Assembly (NCBI GenBank): GCA_947481575.1
Contig: CANKGV010000003.1
Span: 1-51,933 of the forward strand
Length of the DNA stretch: 51,933 nucleotides
From: Alphaproteobacteria bacterium
GTDB lineage: Bacteria > Pseudomonadota > Alphaproteobacteria > UBA2966 > CAIVPW01
Direction of reading: 5' to 3'
Shown: positions 26,945 to 36,083 of the stretch, in pieces
Layout of the letters: the number at the start of each line of letters is the position of its first letter
How positions within the stretch are numbered: the stretch's first letter is position 1
Position numbers and translations under genes: made by a program
Notes under the pieces: generated by a model
What the model saw: only the letters and a program-made list of their open reading frames with translations
Database searches by the model: none
Told to the model about the DNA's origin: nothing

Positions 26945-27565
26945 TCAGACCAGCGGGAGTTCCGGCTCCAAATCCAGGGCGCGGCGGACGGTGCCGAACG
27001 ATTTGCGGTGATGTTTGGTCACGCCCAGGGTGCCGATGGCGGCGCGGTGCTCGGCCGATGCGTAGCCGCGGTTGTGTTCCCAGCCGTAGCCGCGGTACCG
27101 GCGCGCGAGCCGGTCCATGAGGCGGTCGCGGTGCACTTTGGCGATCACCGAGGCGGCGGCGATCGACACGCTGATGGCGTCGCCGTCGACGATGGTACGG
27201 GCGGCGCACGGCAGCCGTGGCGTCTGGTTGCCGTCGACCAACACGAGGCCGGGCAGCGTGGGCAGCGCCAGCACGGCGCGGCGCATGGCGAGCAGGGACG
27301 CGCGCAGGATGTTCCAGCGGTCGATCTCTTTGACGCTAGCGATGCCGACGCCGACTTGGGCCACGGCATAGAGCAGCGGGAACAGGGCTTCGCGCTGGTT
27401 GGCAGTGAGGACCTTGGAATCGTCGATGCCGGCGGGGACGAGGCTGCGGTCCGCGGGCAGGATCACGGCGGCGGCGACGACAGGGCCCGCGAGGGGGCCG
27501 CGGCCGGCTTCGTCGCACCCGGCGACGATGCAGTTGGCTTCGGACTCGTATTGGTAGTGCGGCAC
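26945..27565 (-). CDS. rnhB: ribonuclease HII
   Basis: This 206-residue enzyme removes ribonucleotides from DNA-RNA hybrids. The active-site Asp-Glu pair lies in AGCDEAGRGPLAGPVVAAAV. GIDDSKVLTANQRE and the later catalytic Asp in VLVDGNQTPRL complete the pattern. Length is normal. It is upstream of ccrM on the same strand. Confidence 0.95.
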   Translation of the reverse strand: MPHYQYESEANCIVAGCDEAGRGPLAGPVVAAAVILPADRSLVPAGIDDSKVLTANQREALFPLLYAVAQVGVGIASVKEIDRWNILRASLLAMRRAVLALPTLPGLVLVDGNQTPRLPCAARTIVDGDAISVSIAAASVIAKVHRDRLMDRLARRYRGYGWEHNRGYASAEHRAAIGTLGVTKHHRKSFGTVRRALDLEPELPLV

Positions 27566-27645
27566 TAGTTGCCTGCGCGCATCTTCACGATGCCTCGGCC
27601 GGAGATGCGTGCAGCGCGGAGCGGGATGATCGGCATCGATCTGCG

Positions 27646-28092
27646 CTACCGGGTGGTTCCGAACGGCCGTACTTCGACTTCGACGGTGATCTTCCCAGCG
27701 TCGCGGAACGTGAGCGTGAGCGGGAATTTGCTGCCGGCGGTGAGCGGCTTGGCCATGCCGGTGAGCATGATGTGGATGCCGCCGGGCTCCAGCGCGGCGG
27801 TTTCGCCGGGCGGCACGTCGATGGCCGTGACCATGAGCATGCGCGCGACGTTATCGGCGAACACCGTGTCGTGCAGCATCGCTTGGGCCGCGACCGGCGT
27901 AGCGGCGGCGGTGAGGCGATCGGCCTTGGCGCCTTTGTTGGTGACGCTGAGGTAGATCGCGCCGGCCTGGTTCGCGGTGATGGTGGCGGGCGCCCACGGC
28001 GCGCCGACGGTGACACCGGCGGTTTGTGCGTGCGCCGCGACGGCAATGCCGGCGTACAGGGCCAGGGCTGCGGTGAATCGGAGGATCGGCAT
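27646..28092 (-). CDS. PCu(A)C-type periplasmic copper chaperone
   Basis: This 148-residue secreted protein has a signal peptide (FTAALALYAGIAVAAHA) and the DUF461 fold. The copper ligands are spread over MLHDTVFADNVARM and GIHIMLTGM, fitting the HMx10Mx21HxM pattern with Leu before the first His. Family members deliver copper to cytochrome oxidase. The ATG at 28092 gives a clean signal peptide. A cytochrome c gene lies just upstream. Confidence 0.85.
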   Translation of the reverse strand: MPILRFTAALALYAGIAVAAHAQTAGVTVGAPWAPATITANQAGAIYLSVTNKGAKADRLTAAATPVAAQAMLHDTVFADNVARMLMVTAIDVPPGETAALEPGGIHIMLTGMAKPLTAGSKFPLTLTFRDAGKITVEVEVRPFGTTR

Positions 28093-28231
28093 CGCGACGG
28101 CCACGGTGGCGGTGGCGCCCCGCTGGCGCACCTGGAACCGATGCGCTGTACACCATGCCGGTGCCAGCGGGAATCGGCCTCCGACTATAGCCGACCGAAG
28201 ATCGCTGGGCCCGCCACCGAATTCCTCGCGG

Positions 28232-28675
28232 CTAGCGAGTGCGCGCCACTTCTTCCGGCAGCACCGGTCCGGCCGTGTTCCCCCACGAGTTACGAACATA
28301 GGTGGCGATCGCGGCGATTTGCCGGTCGTTCAGCGCCTCCTGGAACGGGGGCATCCCGTGTTCTTCCGCGCCATGGAGGATTTGCGCGATGACGGCGCCG
28401 GCGGAATTCACGAACGGGTTTCCAGCGAGCTTGGGTCCGATGTCGCCTTGGCCAGCATTGCCATGGCAAACGGCGCAATTCCGGGCGAACAGCGGTCCGC
28501 CTTCCGCTACCAGCGCCGCTTGCGTGGGCGCCGCTTGCGCTACCTGAATCCAATCGGCGGGCGTTGCGCCCGCTTTCGGGTTTGTGCCGGCCTGACCGGC
28601 CACGCCTGAACCAACAGACCCAACCAGCGCCCCGAGCGACAGGGCGGCCAAAGCAACGCCAGTGAACACTTTCAT
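28232..28675 (-). CDS. periplasmic c-type cytochrome
   Basis: This 147-residue class I monohaem cytochrome has an N-terminal signal peptide (FTGVALAALSLGALVGSVG), the haem site CAVCH, GDIGPKLAGNPF, and the distal Met ligand in HGMPPFQEAL, followed by the terminal helix IAAIATYVRNSWGN. It probably carries electrons between dehydrogenases and oxidase. It is unlinked from the PQQ enzyme at the window start, so any partnership is speculative. Confidence 0.88.
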   Translation of the reverse strand: MKVFTGVALAALSLGALVGSVGSGVAGQAGTNPKAGATPADWIQVAQAAPTQAALVAEGGPLFARNCAVCHGNAGQGDIGPKLAGNPFVNSAGAVIAQILHGAEEHGMPPFQEALNDRQIAAIATYVRNSWGNTAGPVLPEEVARTR

Positions 28676-28792
28676 CGTAACCCTATAGAACTAACGGACC
28701 CCCTATGAGAAGTCGTATCACCGCCGTACATGTAATGCAACAGGTGTATCACAAGGCGGCAAATACGCCGGACCCGCCGATCCGCTGCGTTG

Positions 28793-29929
28793 CTACAGGA
28801 ACGCGAGTTGGCGGCTTTCTCCGGGGGCGCGGAATTGGCTGTGATCCAGTTCGGCACGGTGCTGGTTGAAGCCGATGCGGCGACATGCGGCCTTGAAGCG
28901 CTGGTCCAACATGGCGGCATAGGGGCCGCTGCCGGTCATGCGCGAGAAGAACTGGGGGTCGTTGTCGCGGCCGTCGCGCGATTGCCGGATCAGCGACATC
29001 ACGCGGTCGGCGCGGCCGGGTGCGTGCTCGGCGAGCCACGCCTGGAACAGGTCTTTCACCCCAAAGGGGAGGCGCACCAGCGTCTTGGCGGCGCTGCGGG
29101 CGCCGGCGGCATAGGCGGCTTCCAGGATCGCCTCGATCTCGGCGTCGTTCAGGCCCGGGATGACCGGGGCCACCATGACGCCGGTGGGGATGCCGGCTTC
29201 CGCCAGCAGCCGGATCGCTTCGATGCGTTTGGGCGGCGTGGCGGCGCGCGGCTCCATGCGGCGGGCCAGCGCCCGGTCGAGCGTGGTGACCGAGAGGTTC
29301 ACGCGCACCAAGTTCCGCTCGGCCATGCCGGCGAGAATGTCGATGTCGCGGGTGACCAAGTGCGACTTGGTGACGATCCCCACGGGATGGCCGCATTCGG
29401 ACAGCACTTCCAGGATCGAGCGGGTGATCCCGAGCTTGCGCTCCACCGGCTGGTACGGGTCGGTGTTGGTGCCCATGGCGATGACGCGGCAGCGATAGCT
29501 GCGCTTGGACAACTCGGCCCGCAGCAGTTCGGCTGCTTCGGGTTTGGCCAGGATCTTGGTTTCGAAATCGAGACCGGCGGAGAAGCCAAGGTATTCATGG
29601 CTGGGCCGTGCGAAGCAGTAGATGCAGCCGTGCTCGCAGCCGCGGTAGGGGTTGATCGACTGCTCGAAGCCGAGGTCGGGCGAATTGTTGCGGGCGAGGA
29701 TGGTGCGGGTCGCGTCCACCGTGACGGTGGTGGCCAAGGGCGGCGGCTCGTCATCCCCGGTGGGTTCGGGCCAGCCGCAATCGGCGTAGTTCCAGGTGCG
29801 GTCTTGCGTGACGCGTTGTTCGGATTCGAACCGGCCGGAAGTGTTCTGGGCCGCGCCACGGCCGCGGCGGCGATCGGCGACGACGGTGTTGAACGGCTCG
29901 TGCGGGCGGGTGACGGGGGACTTTGCCAT
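28793..29929 (-). CDS. PA0069-family radical SAM protein
   Basis: This protein of 378 residues has the radical SAM cluster motif C-x3-C-x2-C (GCEHGCIYC) followed by FARPSHEYLG. Further conserved stretches are GTNTDPYQPVERK, VTKSHLVTRDIDIL and VMVAPVIPGLND. The family is related to spore photoproduct lyase-like SAM enzymes, but its substrate is not established. The ATG at 29929 is preferred to 29965. Confidence 0.85.
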   Translation of the reverse strand: MAKSPVTRPHEPFNTVVADRRRGRGAAQNTSGRFESEQRVTQDRTWNYADCGWPEPTGDDEPPPLATTVTVDATRTILARNNSPDLGFEQSINPYRGCEHGCIYCFARPSHEYLGFSAGLDFETKILAKPEAAELLRAELSKRSYRCRVIAMGTNTDPYQPVERKLGITRSILEVLSECGHPVGIVTKSHLVTRDIDILAGMAERNLVRVNLSVTTLDRALARRMEPRAATPPKRIEAIRLLAEAGIPTGVMVAPVIPGLNDAEIEAILEAAYAAGARSAAKTLVRLPFGVKDLFQAWLAEHAPGRADRVMSLIRQSRDGRDNDPQFFSRMTGSGPYAAMLDQRFKAACRRIGFNQHRAELDHSQFRAPGESRQLAFL

Positions 29930-29980
29930 GCCGGGAGCGTAGTCCCAGCAGGTAGAACAAAGCAAGAACGATGCTGGCCC

Positions 29981-30757
29981 CTAGGGCGTCCGCTCCAGCA
30001 AGGCCGCCGGTACGTAGCCGAACACGCCGGCATTTTCCGTGGCGAGCCATTCCATGCCGCGGACCACGCCGATGATGGCGACTTCGGTGCCGGGGGGCAT
30101 GAGCGCGAGCGGTTCGGCGTCGTCCCGCGGCCAGGACTTGATCTGGACCGGGGTCCGGGTGAACAGGCGACCGGGCACGATGTCGAGCACGACGCCGCGC
30201 ATCTGGCCGAGCGGCGGCGGCTCGTAGCCGGCGGCGATCTTGCGCAACACGCGCTGGGCGTCGTCGCCCTGGGCTACCGGATAGGCGGTGCGCCACTGTA
30301 CTTGGGCATCGGCGCGGCGGCCGAGCTTCCAGTACGTGTCACCGAGGTGTTCCAAGACTTCCGGGTCGCGCTGGGCCTTGGCTTGGGCTTCTTCCAGATA
30401 GGGCAGCGCCTCGGCGTAGCGGCCCAAACGGAACAGGACCCAGCCCATCGTGTCGAGCACGGCGGCGGTGCCGGGCATCGCCTTGACCGCGAGGTGGGCG
30501 TTGTCGAGCGCCTCGATCAGGTTCACGCCCTGCTGGGCGAGCACGTAGGCGATGTCGTTGGCGGCCTCGGCGTTGCCGTCGCGAGCTAGGGGGCGCCACT
30601 CGGCGAGGGCGGCGTCAAAATCGCCCTTCACATACGCCACGTAGCCTTCGTCGATACCGGCAGCGGCGGGCAGGGCGCCAGCGCATACCAACGTGAATCC
30701 GATCAGCGCAGCGCGCACGTGGCGGGCGGTCAGCGCAACGGGGTGGCCCGCCAGCAT
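29981..30757 (-). CDS. secreted TPR and SH3-like domain protein
   Basis: This protein of 258 residues has an N-terminal signal sequence (ALIGFTLVCAGALPAAAG), then Sel1/TPR-like repeats (YVAYVKGDFDAALAEWRPLA and LDTMGWVLFRLGRYAEALPY) to about residue 170. The C-terminal bacterial SH3-like module has PPGTEVAIIGVVRGMEWLAT and GYVPAALL. Such proteins often act at the cell envelope, but no specific role is known. It begins 4 bp after moaB. Confidence 0.75.
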   Translation of the reverse strand: MLAGHPVALTARHVRAALIGFTLVCAGALPAAAGIDEGYVAYVKGDFDAALAEWRPLARDGNAEAANDIAYVLAQQGVNLIEALDNAHLAVKAMPGTAAVLDTMGWVLFRLGRYAEALPYLEEAQAKAQRDPEVLEHLGDTYWKLGRRADAQVQWRTAYPVAQGDDAQRVLRKIAAGYEPPPLGQMRGVVLDIVPGRLFTRTPVQIKSWPRDDAEPLALMPPGTEVAIIGVVRGMEWLATENAGVFGYVPAALLERTP

Positions 30758-30761
30758 GGCC

Positions 30762-31307
30762 TTAGGCGGGGACGCGTTTGTGTTCGGTGAGACGCGGCAG
30801 GAGGTCGACGAAGTTGCACGGGCGGTGCCGCGAATCGAGCTGGTCCTTGAGGATGTCGTCCCACGCGTCTTTGCAGGCACTGGGACTGCCCGGGATCGCG
30901 AACAGGTACTTGCCTTCGGCGACGCCGCCGACCGCGCGCGACTGCAGCGCCGAGGTGCCGACCTTTTGGTACGAGATCATGCGGAACATCTCGCCGAAGC
31001 CCTCGATCTTCTTTTCGAGCACTTCTTCGAACGCTTCGGGGGTGACGTCGCGGCCGGTGATGCCGGTGCCGCCGGTGCAGATGATGACGTCCACCGTGTT
31101 GCCGGCCAGCAGCGCGCGCAGCTTGGCGACGATGGCGGCGCGGTCGTCTTTGAGGATGCCACGGTGGGCGAGCACATGGCCCGCTTCCGTCACCCGGCCC
31201 GCCAAGACGTCGCCCGACGTGTCGTCGGCGGGGGTGCGGGTGTCGGAGATCGTCAGAACCGCGATGCGGACCGGTTTGAACGTGCGGGTGAGATCAATTC
31301 CGGCCAT
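30762..31307 (-). CDS. moaB: molybdenum cofactor biosynthesis protein B
   Basis: This 181-residue MoaB/MogA-fold protein binds molybdopterin and probably adenylylates it. Signatures are VLTISDTRTPADDTSGD and TGGTGITGRDVTPEAFE, plus FAIPGSPSACKDAWDDIL. Its start overlaps the end of the lytic transglycosylase gene by 14 nt, so the two may be co-translated. Confidence 0.93.
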   Translation of the reverse strand: MAGIDLTRTFKPVRIAVLTISDTRTPADDTSGDVLAGRVTEAGHVLAHRGILKDDRAAIVAKLRALLAGNTVDVIICTGGTGITGRDVTPEAFEEVLEKKIEGFGEMFRMISYQKVGTSALQSRAVGGVAEGKYLFAIPGSPSACKDAWDDILKDQLDSRHRPCNFVDLLPRLTEHKRVPA

Positions 31308-33207
31308 TGCCGTTGGCTACCTGAGGCAGTGCGTTCACCGACTCGTAAACTGGCCATTGCCCCGCTGCAAGCGCATCGAGCGACGTCGACGGCTGGCCGA
31401 GGCGCTCGCGGTAAATCCACAGGTTGGCGGTGACGCGGGCGACGAAGTCGCGGGTTTCGCGCGCCGGGATGCGTTCGATGAAGATCAGCGGGTCCGAGAC
31501 CGGGCCCATCGCCTTGGACCACTTGTTCACGTTGCCCGGCCCGCCGTTGTAGGCGGCGAGGGTGTGGAACAGGCTGCCTTTGATGTCGAACGACTGCATC
31601 AGCATGGTCAGGTACTTCTGACCGAGGTCGAGGCTGTAGTCGGCTTCATACAGGCGGTTGCGGTTGGTGCGCTTCAGACTCGCGTCGTTGGCGACAAAGC
31701 TCGCGGTGCTGGGCAGGAACTGCATCAGGCCGTGGGCGCCGGAGACGCTGACGGCGTGGCTGTTGAAGCCCGATTCCTGGCGCGCAACGGCGAGCAGCAG
31801 CGCCTGGTCGACCTGGAATCCCTGGACCGGCACTGCCCACGAAGGTACCGGGTAGAGCGCGCCGGTAAAGGTTTGGCCGGTGTAGGTGAGCAGGTCGCGG
31901 CCGATGCGCAACTCCGCGGCGGCCATTTCGTGTTCGGCGGTCAGCGCCAGCAGCGGCAGCGCGACGGCGAAGCCGGCAGTCTCGTAAACATTCCGGATCT
32001 CGCGGTCGGCGTAGTAGTCCTCGCCGACCTGGGCGAGCGCGATGGCGCGGTGAATGGCCGGGATGCCGAGTACCTGTTCCGCGTCGCCCGGCGACGGGTG
32101 CGGCAGTTCCCAGCCGAACACGCCGGGGCGGCCCAATTGGCGCGCCGCCAGAATGCCGTACATCGTGGTCGGTTCGGACGCGGCCTTCTCCAGCCAGCCG
32201 ACCACCGTTTCCGGGTGGCGGGTGGCGAGATTGGCGCGGGCGGCCCAGAACGCCGCACCGGCGCGCGTCCGGGCGTCCAGCGTGGTGGTCTTGCCGGCTT
32301 GTTCGAAGTGGACCCGCGCGGTCTCCAACTGGCCGAGGTTCCACGCGGCGAGCCCGGCGATCCAATCGGATTCGGGCATGTACTTGCGGGCGCGGGTGGC
32401 TTGTTCGGCCAGCTTGAGCGCTTGGGCGTCGCGGCCCGCGTAGAAGTACCCGGCGGCGATTTCGCCCGCCAGCATGTCGCGCTCGGTGTCGTCGGCCAGC
32501 GTCGTGATGGTGACGCCGTGGATCAGGTTGTCGTAGGCGGCATCGACGCTGCCCGCCTTGAGCTGGTTGCGCACATAGGTGAGGGCCGACTTCACCTTGG
32601 TGGTGTCGGACGTGGAACGCAGCTTGGTGGAGCGGTAGGTGGGCGGCACGGACTGGGCCGGCACCGCGGCCTGCAGCGGCGACGCGTGGGCGGCACCGTT
32701 GATGTAGGGCTTTACCGGCGCGCGCGGGTTGGCGGCGCCCTTGGGCTTGCGCGCCAGGGCGACGGCGTACACGCGGTCGGCGTCCGGGTGGTCTGCATAC
32801 AATTGCAGCCAGTTCTTCAGTTCGTCGTAGGTCGCCTTGTAGGCGGTCGGGTGCATGAACCGCTGGAACTGGACATGGCCCAGCAGGATCTTGTTCGAGA
32901 CCTTGGCGATCTCGACATCGGCATCCTTCCAGCGCGCCTGGGCCTGAAGGTCGAAAATCTTCTGGTAGCGGGCGAGGTCGGCCGCGTTCAACTCGTCGGG
33001 GATGGTCGTCGTGGCGGCGTTGGCAGCAGTGGGAGCCGTGCCCGCGGCGGCGGCCGGGTAGGCGGCGGCAAACAGGGTCAAGGAACCGGCCAGCACAGCG
33101 ACGGCGCCGGCCAAGACCAGCGCGCGCGATAGGGCGCTGCGCGCCGGCGCGGATTCCCCGCCGGACAGACACAACACCCCATCGGCAACCGAAGCTTCCG
33201 CTTCCAT
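31294..33207 (-). CDS. slt: soluble-type lytic murein transglycosylase
   Basis: This enzyme of 637 residues cleaves peptidoglycan between MurNAc and GlcNAc. It has an N-terminal signal or anchor (ALVLAGAVAVLAGSLTLFAA), a long alpha-helical superhelix domain with TPR-like repeats, and a C-terminal SLT domain with the catalytic Glu in LLAVARQESGFNSHAVS, then GLMQFLPSTA and LAAYNGGPGNV. The ATG at 33207 is chosen over a TTG at 33234. It lies upstream of moaB. Confidence 0.92.
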   Translation of the reverse strand: MEAEASVADGVLCLSGGESAPARSALSRALVLAGAVAVLAGSLTLFAAAYPAAAAGTAPTAANAATTTIPDELNAADLARYQKIFDLQAQARWKDADVEIAKVSNKILLGHVQFQRFMHPTAYKATYDELKNWLQLYADHPDADRVYAVALARKPKGAANPRAPVKPYINGAAHASPLQAAVPAQSVPPTYRSTKLRSTSDTTKVKSALTYVRNQLKAGSVDAAYDNLIHGVTITTLADDTERDMLAGEIAAGYFYAGRDAQALKLAEQATRARKYMPESDWIAGLAAWNLGQLETARVHFEQAGKTTTLDARTRAGAAFWAARANLATRHPETVVGWLEKAASEPTTMYGILAARQLGRPGVFGWELPHPSPGDAEQVLGIPAIHRAIALAQVGEDYYADREIRNVYETAGFAVALPLLALTAEHEMAAAELRIGRDLLTYTGQTFTGALYPVPSWAVPVQGFQVDQALLLAVARQESGFNSHAVSVSGAHGLMQFLPSTASFVANDASLKRTNRNRLYEADYSLDLGQKYLTMLMQSFDIKGSLFHTLAAYNGGPGNVNKWSKAMGPVSDPLIFIERIPARETRDFVARVTANLWIYRERLGQPSTSLDALAAGQWPVYESVNALPQVANGNGRN

Positions 33208-33325
33208 TGCCGTTGCACGGCGGACCGTGGTCAAACCCTGGGTCTCCTCGACGAGAAAATGATTTCGTATTGTTAGCGGCAGCCTAGACGGTACCGGCGG
33301 CGCCCGGCAAGCGCGGATGCGTTAA

Positions 33326-34186
33326 CTAATTCCCGGCCGTTTCCGCGGCTAAGCGCTGTTTTATCGTCAGCAAGTCATGCCACGCCTCCCGTTTCTTGGC
33401 CGGTGTGCGCAGCAAGTAGGCAGTGTGGAAGATGGGCATGGTGGGGATCGGCGGACGCTCGTTGCCGGGGGCGCCGCGGTACAATTGCCACCGTCCGCGC
33501 AGCCGCGTGATGCCGTCGCCGACGCCGAGCAACGCACTCGCCGAGGTGCCGCCGACGACCACCAGTACCTTCGGATTCACCAGCTCGATGTGGCGCCGCA
33601 GGAACGGCAGGCAGACGGTCACTTCGTTGGCCGTGGGTGTCCGGTTGCCGGGCGGGCGCCACGGCAGAATGTTGGTGATGTAGACGCTCGTCCGGTCGAG
33701 GCCGATGGCGGCCAGCATCCGGTCGAGAAGCTGGCCGGCGGCGCCGACAAACGGGCGGCCTTCGCGGTCTTCATCGGCGCCCGGCGCCTCGCCGATCAGC
33801 ATGAGCTTGGCGTTGGGGTTGCCGTCGCCGAACACCAGATTGGTGGCGGTCAGGCGCAACGCGCACCCTTCGAACGCCGCCAACGCTTTGGCCAGGGACG
33901 GCAAGTCCGGGCATGCGGCGGCCAGGGTAGCGGCGGTGCGGGCGGCGGCGTCGGCCGGAACCAAGACGCCCTGGGCGGCGGCCGGCCGTACGGCGGGGGG
34001 CAGCGCCGGGCGCACCGGCGGCGGTGCCGGTTTCGCCGCAACCGGCGCGGCGGCGGGCTCCGGCGGCGGCGCAACGGCGGCCGCGGCCACGGTGCGGCGG
34101 TCGCGCGGAACCGTGCCGATCGCCTCGTCGGCGCCAGCCTCGACATACCAGGCTAGCAGCCTGCGCAACTCGCGGGGGTCGTCCAC
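33326..34186 (-). CDS. uracil-DNA glycosylase, family 4-like
   Basis: This 286-residue repair enzyme has a long Ala/Pro-rich N-terminal region (residues 30-85), then the catalytic part with LMLIGEAPGADEDREGRPFVG, ITNILPWRPPGNRTPT and a C-terminal FHTAYLLRTPAKK. The usual family motif is HPAYLLR; here Thr replaces Pro. An isolated Cys in FEGCALRLTATN fits the position of an Fe-S ligand region. The alphaproteobacterial subgroup has this layout. It is divergent from the TPR gene. Confidence 0.87.
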   Translation of the reverse strand: MDDPRELRRLLAWYVEAGADEAIGTVPRDRRTVAAAAVAPPPEPAAAPVAAKPAPPPVRPALPPAVRPAAAQGVLVPADAAARTAATLAAACPDLPSLAKALAAFEGCALRLTATNLVFGDGNPNAKLMLIGEAPGADEDREGRPFVGAAGQLLDRMLAAIGLDRTSVYITNILPWRPPGNRTPTANEVTVCLPFLRRHIELVNPKVLVVVGGTSASALLGVGDGITRLRGRWQLYRGAPGNERPPIPTMPIFHTAYLLRTPAKKREAWHDLLTIKQRLAAETAGN

Positions 34187-34314
34187 GGCGGCACGATATC
34201 ACGCGAGGATGCGGGCCGGGCACCGCCCACCGGAAACGGGTCGCGCGCAAGCCTCCAGCGAACACGAAAGTGTAACGGCTTGGCCGGGCCGCGCGGCCAT
34301 TTAAGCGTTGCACA

Positions 34315-36042
34315 ATGGCGGTACGGCTGCATTATTACCCCATGATTCAGATCTCTGGGCGTAATGGGGACCGCCGTCGGCCGGCGCCGGTCTTCGCAGC
34401 CGCGGTTGCCGGTCTTGCTTCGTTGCTACTGTGGAACGCGGCGCCTGCGGGCGCGGCGATCGGCGACGAGCGGCTCGGTGCCTACCTGGCAGCGCGCCTG
34501 GCGGGCAACGAAGACGACCTCGCCAACGCGGCGAAGTACTACCAGCTGGCGCTTGCCACCGACCCCGACAACCTCGACCTGCTCAGCACGTCGGCGATCA
34601 TGCTGCTGGCGGCGGGGCAAGTGGACAAGGCGGTAACGCTGTCCGAGCAACTGGCGGCGAAGCAGCCGGATTCGGCGTTTGCCAACATGCTGATTGCCGC
34701 GGGCCGCGCCAAGAAGGGCGACTACGCGGGGGCCACCACGTTTGCCCAGAAGATCCAGCCGAGCGGCCTGAACCGCTTGATGGAACCGCTGATGGAATCC
34801 TGGGCGTTGCTCGGGCAGATGAAGATTCCGGAGGCCCAAGCCGCGCTCGACAAGCTCAAGGGCAACCCGAGCTACGAGGCGTTTTACAATTACCATTCGG
34901 CGCTGATCAACGCGTTCGCCGGCAAGACCGATGTCGCCACGGCGGCGTTCCAGACCCTCTTGCGCGCCGGCGCGTCGTCGCGCGGGATCGAGGCCTACGG
35001 CAACTTGATGGAGCGCACCGGCAAGGTCGACGACGCGACCAAGCTGTACCGCTCGTACCTCGATGCGCAGCCGGAAGACGGCGTGATCTCGGCGGCGCTG
35101 GCCCGCGTGCTGAAGGGCACCAAGCCGGAGCCGCTGATCCCGGATGCCGCCGCCGGTATGGCGGAAGCGTTCAACAGCGTGGCGGCTTCGCTGACCCAGG
35201 AAAACTCGCTCAACCAGGGCATCAGCTACGCCCAGATTGCGCTGTACCTGCGCGACAACTTCGACTCGGCCCGCATGGTTCTGGCGACGGCCATGGAACG
35301 CTCGGAAGACTGGGCGGCGGCCAATGCCTCGCTGTCCAAGATTCCGCTGGCTTCGCCGTATTCGTTTGAGGCGCGGTTGCGCCAGGGCGTGAACCTCGGC
35401 CGCTTGAACGACGTGGACGGCGCGGCGGTGATTTTGAAGAAGCTCGGCGACGAGCGTCCCGTCAGCACCGAGGCGCTCACCAGCCTGGCCGACATCTACC
35501 GCACCCACGACCGCAACGCGGACGCGGTGAAGACCTATGACTTGGCGATCGCGCGGGTGAAGAACCCGACCGCGGGCGACTGGGTGCTGTTCTATACGCG
35601 CGGCACGTCGCTGGAGCGCACCGGCAACTGGGACCGCGCCGAAGCCGACTTCCTGCAGGCGCTGAAGTTGCAGCCCGACCAGGTGTTCGTGCTCAACTAT
35701 CTTGGCTACTCGTGGATCGAGCGGAACAAGAACATCGAACAAGCGACGGCGATGATCCAGAACGCGGTGAAGCAGCAGCCGACCGCGGGGTTCATCATCG
35801 ACAGCCTGGGTTGGGGCATGTTCCACCTGGGCAAGTACGACGAGGCGGTTACGCAACTGGAGCGCGCCGTGGCGCTCGACCCGGCGGATGCGACCATCAA
35901 CGATCACCTGGGCGACGCGTACTGGAAGGTGGGCCGCAAGCGCGAGGCGATGTTCCAGTGGCGCCACGCGCTGGACTCCCATCCGGACGACGCGCTGATC
36001 CCGGTGCTCAAGAAGAAGATGGCCCAAGGCCTGGACGGCTAG
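34315..36042 (+). CDS. secreted TPR-repeat protein
   Basis: This 575-residue protein has a signal peptide (FAAAVAGLASLLLWNAAPAGA) and at least ten tetratricopeptide-like repeats, such as NAAKYYQLALATDPDN, RAEADFLQALKLQPDQ and EAVTQLERAVALDPAD, with the final unit reading GDAYWKVGRKREAMFQW. TPR proteins scaffold complexes, often in outer-membrane or envelope assembly. The partner is unknown. An alternative ATG at 34342 gives a shorter N-region. It precedes ispE by 41 bp. Confidence 0.8.
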   Translation: MAVRLHYYPMIQISGRNGDRRRPAPVFAAAVAGLASLLLWNAAPAGAAIGDERLGAYLAARLAGNEDDLANAAKYYQLALATDPDNLDLLSTSAIMLLAAGQVDKAVTLSEQLAAKQPDSAFANMLIAAGRAKKGDYAGATTFAQKIQPSGLNRLMEPLMESWALLGQMKIPEAQAALDKLKGNPSYEAFYNYHSALINAFAGKTDVATAAFQTLLRAGASSRGIEAYGNLMERTGKVDDATKLYRSYLDAQPEDGVISAALARVLKGTKPEPLIPDAAAGMAEAFNSVAASLTQENSLNQGISYAQIALYLRDNFDSARMVLATAMERSEDWAAANASLSKIPLASPYSFEARLRQGVNLGRLNDVDGAAVILKKLGDERPVSTEALTSLADIYRTHDRNADAVKTYDLAIARVKNPTAGDWVLFYTRGTSLERTGNWDRAEADFLQALKLQPDQVFVLNYLGYSWIERNKNIEQATAMIQNAVKQQPTAGFIIDSLGWGMFHLGKYDEAVTQLERAVALDPADATINDHLGDAYWKVGRKREAMFQWRHALDSHPDDALIPVLKKKMAQGLDG

Positions 36043-36083
36043 TCCAGCCGTCTCATCCGCCGCGGAGCGGCCCGGCACATCGC

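Noticed and set aside
28790-30589. A 599-codon open frame on the plus strand
   Set aside because: Antisense to the radical SAM and TPR-SH3 genes; no motif in its translation.
30778-33132. A 784-codon open frame on the plus strand
   Set aside because: It is antisense to moaB and the lytic transglycosylase, both well supported. High GC content removes stop codons from the shadow frames; its translation is low-complexity Gly/Arg/Val text with no domain.
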